DNA from: Ectopseudomonas composti
Lineage (GTDB): Bacteria; Pseudomonadota; Gammaproteobacteria; Pseudomonadales; Pseudomonadaceae
Length of the DNA stretch: 5,585 nt
Direction: 5' to 3'
Assembly: GCA_946886245.1 (NCBI GenBank)
Contig: CAMPIF010000321.1
Location: forward strand, 1 to 5,585
Part shown: piece by piece, positions 1 to 5,585 of the stretch
Position numbering within the stretch: position 1 is the first letter of the stretch
Layout of the letters: each line of letters opens with the position of its first letter
Translations under genes and position numbers: made by a program
The notes under the pieces: model-generated
Database searches by the model: none
Seen by the model: the letters and a program-made list of their open reading frames with translations, nothing else
Told to the model about the DNA's origin: nothing

Positions 1-10
1 AAACAGGGCG

Positions 11-53
11 CCGTAGGGTGCGGGCATCCCGGTGCGCACGGCGCACCCTACGG
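11..53. repeat. Palindromic intergenic repeat (REP-like hairpin)
   Basis: A perfect 12-base inverted repeat pairs 11-22 (CCGTAGGGTGCG) with 42-53 (CGCACCCTACGG). The 19-base interior contains a small GGG-CAT-CCC hairpin (22-30, whose first base is shared with the outer stem) and the self-complementary GTGCGCAC (32-39), so the whole can fold as a branched or cruciform structure. From memory, GTAGGGTGCG-type palindromes recur between genes in Pseudomonas genomes, which fits a dispersed REP-like element, but copy number cannot be judged from one window. No T-tract follows on either strand, so a classical terminator is less likely. The gene to the left is outside the window. Confidence 0.7.
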
Positions 54-204
54 GGTAAAGCACGCATCGGCTCGGATTTAACTATCGGTTTGCTATGGTC
101 GTCTTGTTCTGATGAATCACAGGCCATCAATGCGCGACTTCCTTCAGAATGATCTCGATTGATAACTCCTGATCCTTGCGATCCAACCAGACGTGGCGAG
201 CACT

Positions 205-208
205 AAGG
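205..208 (+). promoter_or_regulatory. Ribosome binding site deciding the PilZ gene start
   Basis: AAGG at 205-208 lies nine bases before the ATG at 218. The in-frame TTG at 176, which would add 14 residues, has no purine-rich site at a suitable distance upstream. This supports 218 as the start. Confidence 0.6.
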
Positions 209-217
209 CATTCTCCT

Positions 218-559
218 ATGCGTCAATCGAGTCGTATCACCTTCCGCTCCACCTTCCGCATCAAGATCAGCGATCGCGAAAGCGACACGCTGATCGGTTA
301 TGCGGGCGATGTTTCCGAATGCGGGATGAAACTGCTGAGCGATACGCCGGTGGAGCCCGGAAGTGAACTGAAGCTACGCGTGCGCATGCGTGATCGTCAG
401 GGAGAGATGCGCCAGGTGGATGTGAACATGGTCTGTCAGTGGTCGCAGGAGAATACCCGCACAGGCTTCTTCGAAGCCGGGCTGGCCTTGCAGGAGGAGA
501 CGGCCGAGTACGTTCGGCTGATCGACGGTATGCGCAAAGTGCGCAAGGAAAAGGCTTAG
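218..559 (+). CDS. Single-domain PilZ protein, probable c-di-GMP receptor
   Basis: This encodes a 113-residue cytoplasmic protein that is essentially one PilZ domain, with no signal peptide or membrane segment. Both c-di-GMP-binding motifs are visible: RxxxR as R2-QSS-R6 at the very N-terminus, and DxSxxG as D31-VSEC-G36. A second RxxxR pattern (R10-R14) also occurs, but R2/R6 fits the usual spacing to DxSxxG better. The later strands (V67-W75 and G83-L91, with a GFFEAGLAL segment) match the end of the PilZ barrel, and a charged helix (about 93-112) closes the protein. The ATG at 218 is preferred because of the AAGG upstream and because RxxxR then begins at residue 2. It lacks the N-terminal YcgR domain, so it is not a full-length YcgR flagellar brake. 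It converges on the flagellar operon, so co-transcription is excluded, and a flagellar role is only inferred. Its output partner is unknown. Confidence 0.85.
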   Translation: MRQSSRITFRSTFRIKISDRESDTLIGYAGDVSECGMKLLSDTPVEPGSELKLRVRMRDRQGEMRQVDVNMVCQWSQENTRTGFFEAGLALQEETAEYVRLIDGMRKVRKEKA

Positions 560-627
560 GCGGGGCAGATGGCGGGACGATGAAGGGAATCGTTCTGGCG
601 CGGCAATCTTCTTATGAGATATGAGCC

Positions 628-652
628 GGTGGATGCGAAGAACGCATCCACC
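628..652. terminator. Hairpin in the convergent gap, possible bidirectional terminator
   Basis: A perfect 10-bp stem pairs GGTGGATGCG (628-637) with CGCATCCACC (643-652) around the five-base loop AAGAA. It lies 68 bases past the PilZ stop and 21 bases past the flhA stop, where a shared terminator would be expected. Neither strand has a T-tract after the stem, so intrinsic termination is not proven. The GGTGGATGCG arm resembles a palindrome I recall as common between genes in Pseudomonas, so it may instead be a dispersed repeat. The rest of the 560-673 gap shows nothing recognisable. Confidence 0.45.
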
Positions 653-673
653 CGCGTGCTCGACGTTCGCTGA

Positions 674-2770
674 TCAGCCCAGCGTGCCGAGAATATTGAC
701 GCCCACTCTTTCCGGGATCTCGTTCTGCGACAGCACATGCAGGCCCGGGCTGAACACCCGCGCATAGCGTGCCAGCAGCGGGCGTAGTTGTGGCATCACG
801 GTAAGGATTGGCGGGTGCCCGTCCTTGCGCAACTTCTCCTTCACTACCGGCATGGTGTTCTGCAACTGATTGAGCAGGCTGGGCTCTACCGGGATGTTGT
901 CCAGGCTCACCGGGCCGGCCTGCTGGGCGATGGCCAGGGCATTGAGCAGGGTGTTCTCCACGGCGTTTTCGAGAATGACCACCGACAGCTCCTGGCGCTC
1001 GCCGGCGATCATGCCGACGATGCTGCGGCGCAGTGCGTAGCGCACGTCCGAGGCCAGCAATACCGGGTCTTTGGTCGACTCGCTCGCTTCGAGCAGCGTC
1101 GTCGCGATGGTGACGATATCCTTGAGCGGCACCTGCTCCTGCAGCAACTGGCGATAGACGCGATGCTGCTGGGTGTAGCTGAGCTGACTCTTCAGGCTGT
1201 CGGCCAGCTTCGGCGCCTGTACCTGAAGACGCTGCATCAGATGGTCGACATCGTCGTGCTTGAACACATCGGGCAGATGCTCGCGGATGACCTTGTTCAG
1301 GTGCGTGGCGATGACGCTGGCACAGTCGATGACCTGGTAGCCGAGGTTGAGCGCACGCGCCTTGTCCTCCGGCTGGATCCACACCACCTGCATGCGATAG
1401 GCCGGATCTACGCCGAGGATGCCATCGATCTCGCCGTAGAGCTCCGGTGAGGGGATGGCCATCATGCGATCGGCATGCAGCTCGGCGCTGTCGATCTTCT
1501 CGCCATTGATCTGGATGCTGTACTGCGATGCCTTAAGGCGCAGGCTGTCGCGGATATGCACTTCTGGCAGCAAGAAGCCGAGGCTTTCCGAGAGGGTCTG
1601 ACGTACGCCGCGCACACGCTGTGTCAGCGGCGCACCAGCGGCTTCGTTGACCAGGCCGACCAGTTTGTAGCCCAGCGACACGGACAGACGTTCGACCAGC
1701 GGGATGTCCTCCCACACCATGTTTTGCGCGCGTTCCTGTTCCATCGCCTTGCCCAATGCCTCGACCTGTTCGAGGCTGGCGGCTTCAGCGGGCGGGCCAT
1801 TACGCGCCACCATCCAGGCGATGAAGGCCACCAGAGCGGCGAAACTGATGAAAGCCAGGTGCGGCATGCCTGGCACCAGCGCCAGGGTGAACAGAATGCC
1901 GGCCACGGTATAGAGCAGCGCCGGCTGGGCCAGCAACTGGCGGTTCACCTGCTGGGTGATGTCCGAGGACTCGTTGATTCGCGTGACGATGATGGCCGCC
2001 GCAGTGGACAGCAGCAGTGCCGGTATCTGCGCCACCAGGCCATCACCGATGGTCAGCAGGGCGTACTGCTGGAAGGCCTGGCCTGCGCCCAGGTCGTAGA
2101 CGAACAGGCCGATGGCGAAGCCGCCGAACAGGTTGATCAGGAGGATCAGGATGCCGGCGATGGCATCGCCACGGACGAACTTCGAGGCGCCGTCCATGGC
2201 CCCGTAGAAGTCGGCTTCCTTGGCCACTTCCGCGCGGCGGCGCTTGGCTTCGTGTTGCTCGATCAGGCCGGCATTGAGGTCGGCATCGATGGCCATCTGC
2301 TTGCCTGGCAAGGCATCGAGGGTGAAGCGCGCGGTGACCTCGGAGATGCGCTCGCCGCCCTTGGTGATGACGATGAAGTTGATGATCATCAGGATCACGA
2401 ACACCACCAGACCGACGATGAAGTTGCCGCCGATCACTACCTCACCGAACGACTCGATCACCTTGCCCGCCGCGCCAGTGCCGGTATGGCCCTCGAGCAG
2501 CACCACGCGGGTCGAGGCGACGTTCAGGCACAGGCGCAGCAATGTGGTGATCAGGATCACCGTGGGGAACAGGGAGAAATCCAGCGGGCTCTTCGACGAT
2601 ACGCTGACCAGGAGCACCAGGATGGCCATGGCGATGTTGAAGGTGAACAGGGCATCGAGCAGCACCGGTGGCAGCGGCAGGATGACCATGGCCAGGATCG
2701 ACAGGATCAGCACCGGAATACCGATGCGGCCGCTGCGGAAGGTGGGCGCGAGTTGCTGCAGTAGGTTCAT
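674..2770 (-). CDS. flhA: Flagellar export apparatus protein FlhA
   Basis: FlhA (698 residues, usual family length about 690-710) forms the export ring beneath the FliPQR gate. It couples the proton motive force to secretion and receives chaperone-substrate complexes. The N-terminal half (about 17-325) is membrane-embedded, with clear hydrophobic segments near 17-57, 65-82, 110-137, 200-226, 240-263 and 284-322. Between them lies the conserved FHIPEP-family cytoplasmic loop (about 138-200), with RISEVTARFTLDALPGKQMA at 141-160, then AIDADLNAGLI and EAKRRRAEVAKEADFYGAMDGASKF-type residues. A linker (about 323-355) leads to the soluble C-terminal domain (about 356-698), which includes the conserved IDCASVIATHL (481-491) and PLLARYARVF (664-673) segments. 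The ATG follows the flhB stop by three bases, and AGGGG at the end of flhB can serve as its ribosome site. It is the last gene of the operon, with no flhF behind it. Homologous virulence-type proteins exist, but the sequence is clearly flagellar. Confidence 0.96.
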   Translation of the reverse strand: MNLLQQLAPTFRSGRIGIPVLILSILAMVILPLPPVLLDALFTFNIAMAILVLLVSVSSKSPLDFSLFPTVILITTLLRLCLNVASTRVVLLEGHTGTGAAGKVIESFGEVVIGGNFIVGLVVFVILMIINFIVITKGGERISEVTARFTLDALPGKQMAIDADLNAGLIEQHEAKRRRAEVAKEADFYGAMDGASKFVRGDAIAGILILLINLFGGFAIGLFVYDLGAGQAFQQYALLTIGDGLVAQIPALLLSTAAAIIVTRINESSDITQQVNRQLLAQPALLYTVAGILFTLALVPGMPHLAFISFAALVAFIAWMVARNGPPAEAASLEQVEALGKAMEQERAQNMVWEDIPLVERLSVSLGYKLVGLVNEAAGAPLTQRVRGVRQTLSESLGFLLPEVHIRDSLRLKASQYSIQINGEKIDSAELHADRMMAIPSPELYGEIDGILGVDPAYRMQVVWIQPEDKARALNLGYQVIDCASVIATHLNKVIREHLPDVFKHDDVDHLMQRLQVQAPKLADSLKSQLSYTQQHRVYRQLLQEQVPLKDIVTIATTLLEASESTKDPVLLASDVRYALRRSIVGMIAGERQELSVVILENAVENTLLNALAIAQQAGPVSLDNIPVEPSLLNQLQNTMPVVKEKLRKDGHPPILTVMPQLRPLLARYARVFSPGLHVLSQNEIPERVGVNILGTLG

Positions 2771-2773
2771 GAA

Positions 2774-3907
2774 TCAGCCCCTGTTGGCCAAGCTGTCGGG
2801 AATCGGGAGGTTGCTCGCCAGTTCTGGCTTGCCTCTGCGCCCCTGGCGCCAGGCCTTGAGCTGCAGGATGTAGGTCAGCACATGGGCCACGGCGGTATAC
2901 AGCGGCGCCGGGATCTGCTGGTTGATCTGGGTGGTGAAGTAGATGGCGCGTGCCAGCGGCGGAATTTCCACCACCTCGAGTTCATGCTTCTTGGCCATCT
3001 GACGCATGTACAGGGCGGTTTCATCGACGCCCTTGGCCAGCACGAAGGGCGCGGCGGCCTTCTTGGTGTCGTACTTGAGCGCCACGGCGTAGTGCGTGGG
3101 GTTGACGATGACCACGTCGGCGTTCTTGATCACCTTGCTGATCTGCCTCTGCAGCATCTGTCGCTGCAACTGCTTGATGCGCGCCTTGACCTCGGGGCGG
3201 CCCTCCTGATTCTTGTGCTCCTCCTTGCGCTCCTGCTTGGTCATGCGCATCTTCTTGAGGAAGAAGTAGCGCTGCAGCGGGATGTCGATGAAGGAAAACA
3301 CCACGAAGATCAGCATCAGGCACAGGGTCAGATTGAAGGTCAGGTTCAGGGCCGCCGAGATCGCCTCGAACACGCTGCTGCGTTGCAGCGCGATCAGGTC
3401 CGGGAGGGCCGCGCGCACCAGGACATAGCCGACACCGAGCAGCACCAGGACCTTGAGGATCGACTTGAGCAGTTCACTCCAGTTCTGCGCCGAGAAGATC
3501 TTGCCCAGGCCGGTAATGGGATTGAGCTTGCTGAATTTCGGGGCAAAGTTTTTCGCGGAAAACACCCAGCCGCCTGGCACCAGCGACAGTGCTACCACCA
3601 GCACGGAAGTGAGCAGCAGGGGCGACAGCAGTTTGATGAACACCAGCATGTTGTAGCCAAGCAGGGTGTCGAGGTCATCCAGGCCGATCTCGCTATGCCC
3701 GAACTGGATGTACGACAGGCGGAAACTGTCGCTGAGCCCCTCCAGGAAAAGCCCGGCGCTGAACTTGAGGATGAACAGGGTGGCGATCAGCGAGACGGTG
3801 GTCGACAGGTCCTTGGAGCGCGCGACCTGGCCGTCATCCTTGCTCTTTTTCAGTTTGTGCGCGGAGGCCTCTTCCGTCTTTTCCTGGCCGCTGTTCTGCT
3901 CAGACAT
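2774..3907 (-). CDS. flhB: Flagellar export switch protein FlhB
   Basis: FlhB (377 residues, normal length) is the inner-membrane protein that wraps the FliPQR gate and switches export from rod/hook to filament substrates. The hydrophilic N-terminus (1-35) contains the family pattern EKTEEASAHKL..GQVARSKDL. Four hydrophobic segments follow, near 36-57, 87-110, 147-168 and 187-208. After them come a charged linker (about 218-262, with MTKQERKEEHK and PEVKARIKQLQRQM) and the cytoplasmic domain with the self-cleavage motif N269-P270-T271-H272. All four residues are intact, so cleavage between N269 and P270 is expected. The ATG at 3905-3907 overlaps the fliR stop in the 8-base sequence ATGTCTGA and is preceded by GAGGGCGG, indicating translational coupling. 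Virulence-system homologues share NPTH, but the flanking genes support the flagellar assignment. Confidence 0.96.
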   Translation of the reverse strand: MSEQNSGQEKTEEASAHKLKKSKDDGQVARSKDLSTTVSLIATLFILKFSAGLFLEGLSDSFRLSYIQFGHSEIGLDDLDTLLGYNMLVFIKLLSPLLLTSVLVVALSLVPGGWVFSAKNFAPKFSKLNPITGLGKIFSAQNWSELLKSILKVLVLLGVGYVLVRAALPDLIALQRSSVFEAISAALNLTFNLTLCLMLIFVVFSFIDIPLQRYFFLKKMRMTKQERKEEHKNQEGRPEVKARIKQLQRQMLQRQISKVIKNADVVIVNPTHYAVALKYDTKKAAAPFVLAKGVDETALYMRQMAKKHELEVVEIPPLARAIYFTTQINQQIPAPLYTAVAHVLTYILQLKAWRQGRRGKPELASNLPIPDSLANRG

Positions 3908-4694
3908 CGCCGCCCTCGCGCAGAATCACACCGATGCCGTTGAGCAGCTCGCGTGTCAGGTGCAGGTAGCTGTCGGGCAGATTGGGCAGAGTCAGATAGA
4001 TGCACAGCAGGCCCATCAGGATGCTGATGGGAAAGCCCAGGGAGAACAGATTCATGGCCGGCGAAATACGGTTGAGCAAGCCGAAGCAGAACTGCACCAG
4101 GGTCAGGCAGAACACCACGGGCAAGGTAACCAGCACGGCGGCGGCCAATACCCAGGCGAAGGCCTGCACGAAGCTTTGTGCGCCCAGGTAATGCAGGCCG
4201 CTGCCGACCGGCCAGAACAGGAAGCTCTGATACAGCACGCTGATGGTGACCAGGTGGCCGTCGATAGCGAAGAACAGCAGCACCAGCAGGATGAAGTACA
4301 GCTGGTAGATGATCGAAGACGACGACACGCCGTTCACCGGGTCGTTGTAGCGCGCCATGCTCATGCCCATCTGCGTCGACACCACCTCACCGACCACCAT
4401 GAAAATGGTGAACACCAGTTGCAGGGTCAGCCCCAGCAGCACGCCGAAAGCGATCTGTTCCAACGCAGTCATCAGACCCTTCAGTGAAAGCGGATCGATC
4501 TGCGGCATGTCCGGCAGCGCCGCGCCAAGGGCAATGGTCAAGGCCAGGGCGAGGAGGATGCGCACGCGCACCGAGACTGCCTTGTGATTGAACAGTGGCG
4601 CCATGCTGAGCAGGGCAACGATGCGGCAGAACGGCCACCAATAAGCCTGCAGACTGGTCAGATACTGGCTGGCATGCAGCACGGGTTCGGACAT
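3900..4694 (-). CDS. fliR: Flagellar export gate protein FliR
   Basis: FliR (264 residues, usual length about 255-265) joins FliP and FliQ in the helical export gate at the centre of the MS ring. The protein is hydrophobic almost throughout, with likely membrane helices near 13-33, 44-60, 77-101, 127-150, 175-205 and 215-236. Recognisable family segments are VRVRILLALALT (42-53), the RYNDPVNGVSSSS region (115-127), the DGHL turn (145-148) and the near-C-terminal RISPAMNLFSLGFPISILMG (209-228). The ATG lies three bases after the fliQ stop, with GGTGGG just upstream inside fliQ. Its 3' end overlaps flhB by eight bases. The NGVSSSS and DGHLVTISVLYQSF wording looks closer to my recollection of lateral-type FliR (LfiR) than to Pseudomonas polar FliR. 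That is an impression, not an alignment. Confidence 0.95.
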   Translation of the reverse strand: MSEPVLHASQYLTSLQAYWWPFCRIVALLSMAPLFNHKAVSVRVRILLALALTIALGAALPDMPQIDPLSLKGLMTALEQIAFGVLLGLTLQLVFTIFMVVGEVVSTQMGMSMARYNDPVNGVSSSSIIYQLYFILLVLLFFAIDGHLVTISVLYQSFLFWPVGSGLHYLGAQSFVQAFAWVLAAAVLVTLPVVFCLTLVQFCFGLLNRISPAMNLFSLGFPISILMGLLCIYLTLPNLPDSYLHLTRELLNGIGVILREGGDV

Positions 4695-4697
4695 GCT

Positions 4698-4970
4698 TCA
4701 GCCCACCAGATGTCCGGCCTGCTTGAAGGTCTCGATGAACAGATCCCCCAGCGTGCGCAGGATCCAGTGGCCGGCGAACACCAGCATCGCCAGGGTGATC
4801 AGCAGACGCGGGAGGAAGCTGAGCATCTGTTCGTTGATCTGCGTGGCCGCCTGGAAAATGCTCACCAGCAGGCCGCCGAGCAGGCTCGGTACTACCAGTA
4901 CGCAGACGATCAGGCCAGTGATATAGACCGCGTGAGCCACCAGCTCGGCGGCGTGTTCGGGCGTGAGCAT
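4698..4970 (-). CDS. fliQ: Flagellar export gate protein FliQ
   Basis: FliQ (90 residues, the expected size) is the small two-helix subunit of the FliPQR export gate. It begins MLTPEHAAEL as in the family. It has hydrophobic helices at about 13-38 and 53-73, joined by the characteristic loop SIFQAATQINEQMLSFLPRL (37-56), which carries the conserved FQAATQINEQ signature. In the assembled gate this loop lines the cytoplasmic entrance. The ATG at 4968-4970 is preceded by GAGG seven bases upstream and lies 12 bases after the fliP stop. The three-base gap to fliR suggests coupled translation. The canonical T in INEQTLSF is M here, a minor difference. Confidence 0.95.
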   Translation of the reverse strand: MLTPEHAAELVAHAVYITGLIVCVLVVPSLLGGLLVSIFQAATQINEQMLSFLPRLLITLAMLVFAGHWILRTLGDLFIETFKQAGHLVG

Positions 4971-4982
4971 CGCGTAGCCTCG

Positions 4983-5585
4983 CTAATAGGGCTGAATACT
5001 GGTGGTGAGGGTGCCGACCAGCAGCGCCCAGCCATCGACCAGAACGAAGATCAGCAGCTTGAACGGCAGCGAGATCATCATCGGCGAGAGCATCATCATG
5101 CCCATCGCCATCAGTACGCTGGCCACCACCAGGTCGATCACCAGAAAGGGCACGAAGATCATGAAACCGAGCTGAAAGGCGGTCTTCAGCTCACTGAGCA
5201 CGAAGGCCGGCAGCAGCAGGGAGAAGTCCAGCTGGGCCAGGTCCTCTGGCATTTCCTCGCCGGCCAGTGCGACCAGGGTTTCCAGCGAGTTCTTGCTGGT
5301 CTGCGCCAGCATGAACTGGCTGATGATGCGCTTGCCTTCGCCCAGGCCCTGTTCGAGGCTGATCTGGTCGGCCTCGAACGGCACGTAGGCCTCGGTGTAC
5401 ATCTCCTGCCACACCGGGCGCATCACCAGCAGCGTGAGGCACAGGGCGATGCCGACCAGCACCGGGTTGGGCGGGCTCTGCTGCAGGCCGATGGCCTGGC
5501 GCAGGATGGCCAGGACGATGATGAAGCGGGTGAAGCAGGTCATCATCATCAACATGGCCGGGAGAAAACCCAGCAGCGTCATGAT
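4983..5585 (-). CDS. fliP: Flagellar export gate protein FliP (5' end outside window)
   Basis: This holds 200 C-terminal residues of FliP, the main pore subunit of the export gate. The frame stays open to the right edge. Complete FliP is usually about 245-255 residues including a cleaved signal peptide, so roughly 50 residues lie outside. The ATG at 5580-5582 is an internal methionine, because TLLGFLPAMLMMMTCFTR corresponds to the middle of the first conserved block in full-length homologues. Visible landmarks, counted from the first complete codon, are LMMMTCFTRFIIVLAILRQA (12-31), the QQSPPNP turn (35-41), the polar periplasmic region (about 58-120) and the conserved C-terminal block FVPFLVIDLVVASVLMAMGM (144-163), SLPFKLLIFVLVDGW. 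The usual PPNQV reads PPNPV here. It heads the visible operon and is followed by fliQ after 12 bases. Confidence 0.95.
   Translation of the reverse strand: MMTLLGFLPAMLMMMTCFTRFIIVLAILRQAIGLQQSPPNPVLVGIALCLTLLVMRPVWQEMYTEAYVPFEADQISLEQGLGEGKRIISQFMLAQTSKNSLETLVALAGEEMPEDLAQLDFSLLLPAFVLSELKTAFQLGFMIFVPFLVIDLVVASVLMAMGMMMLSPMMISLPFKLLIFVLVDGWALLVGTLTTSIQPY

Noticed and set aside
56..83. Possible sigma-28 (flagellar class) promoter starting at TAAAG
   Set aside because: No GCCGATAA-like -10 element occurs at the right spacing; the bases there read GATTTAAC.
194..209. Possible sigma-54 promoter TGGC...GGC before the PilZ gene
   Set aside because: The GG-to-GC spacing is 11 rather than 10, and the site overlaps the ribosome binding site, leaving no room for a leader.
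176..217. TTG start giving a 127-residue PilZ protein
   Set aside because: No ribosome site lies upstream of 176. The ATG at 218 has AAGG at good spacing, and the PilZ RxxxR motif starts directly after it.
612..1382. Minus-strand open frame overlapping the 3' end of flhA
   Set aside because: It is an alternate-frame shadow rich in A, R, G and P. flhA in the other frame is conserved through to its usual C-terminus.
1475..2764. Long plus-strand open frame (429 residues) opposite flhA
   Set aside because: Its composition is extreme (rich in Q, H, D and E), typical of the antisense frame of a GC-rich hydrophobic membrane gene, and the opposite strand is a convincing flhA.
2882..3943. Long plus-strand open frame (353 residues) opposite flhB
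   Set aside because: It shows the same antisense composition bias, no recognisable domain, and full overlap with a clear flhB.
5580..5582. ATG as the true start of FliP
   Set aside because: It falls inside the first conserved membrane block of FliP. The frame is open to the edge, and the missing signal peptide and N-terminal residues must lie outside the window.

Overview
The window carries the distal part of a flagellar type III export operon on the minus strand, read from the right edge leftwards: fliP (cut by the window edge), fliQ, fliR, flhB and flhA. A short plus-strand PilZ-domain gene faces it from the left. All five operon genes encode inner-membrane core components of the flagellar export apparatus. 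The dense coding, GC-rich codon use, protein sequences close to gammaproteobacterial homologues and Pseudomonas-like intergenic palindromes suggest a Pseudomonas or a relative. That assignment is inference from recall, not a database result.

Layout. Positions 1-217 are non-coding and hold a strong inverted repeat (11-53). Beyond the ribosome binding site of the next gene, I see no convincing promoter there. Positions 218-559 (+) encode a 113-residue single-domain PilZ protein with both c-di-GMP-binding motifs intact. Positions 560-673 form the convergent gap and contain a perfect 10-bp hairpin (628-652). From 674 to the right edge the minus strand is almost continuously coding: flhA (674-2770), flhB (2774-3907), fliR (3900-4694), fliQ (4698-4970) and fliP (4983 to beyond 5585). 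Gaps are 3 to 12 bases, and fliR and flhB overlap by 8 bases, so a single co-translated transcript is likely.

How they work together. FliP, FliQ and FliR form the helical export gate inside the basal body. FlhB wraps this gate and, after self-cleavage at its NPTH site, switches substrate class from rod/hook to filament. FlhA forms the export ring, with its cytoplasmic domain docking chaperone-substrate complexes. The PilZ protein is a plausible c-di-GMP receptor that could tie motility to the second messenger, but its only visible link to the flagellum is proximity.

Most interesting point. flhB is followed directly by flhA, flhA ends the operon, and no flhF follows. This differs from the main polar flagellar locus of Pseudomonas, where flhA lies apart from flhB and precedes flhF-fleN-fliA. 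It resembles secondary or lateral flagellar clusters (order fliMNOPQR-flhBA). The window may therefore belong to a second flagellar system. I see no wholly new system here.
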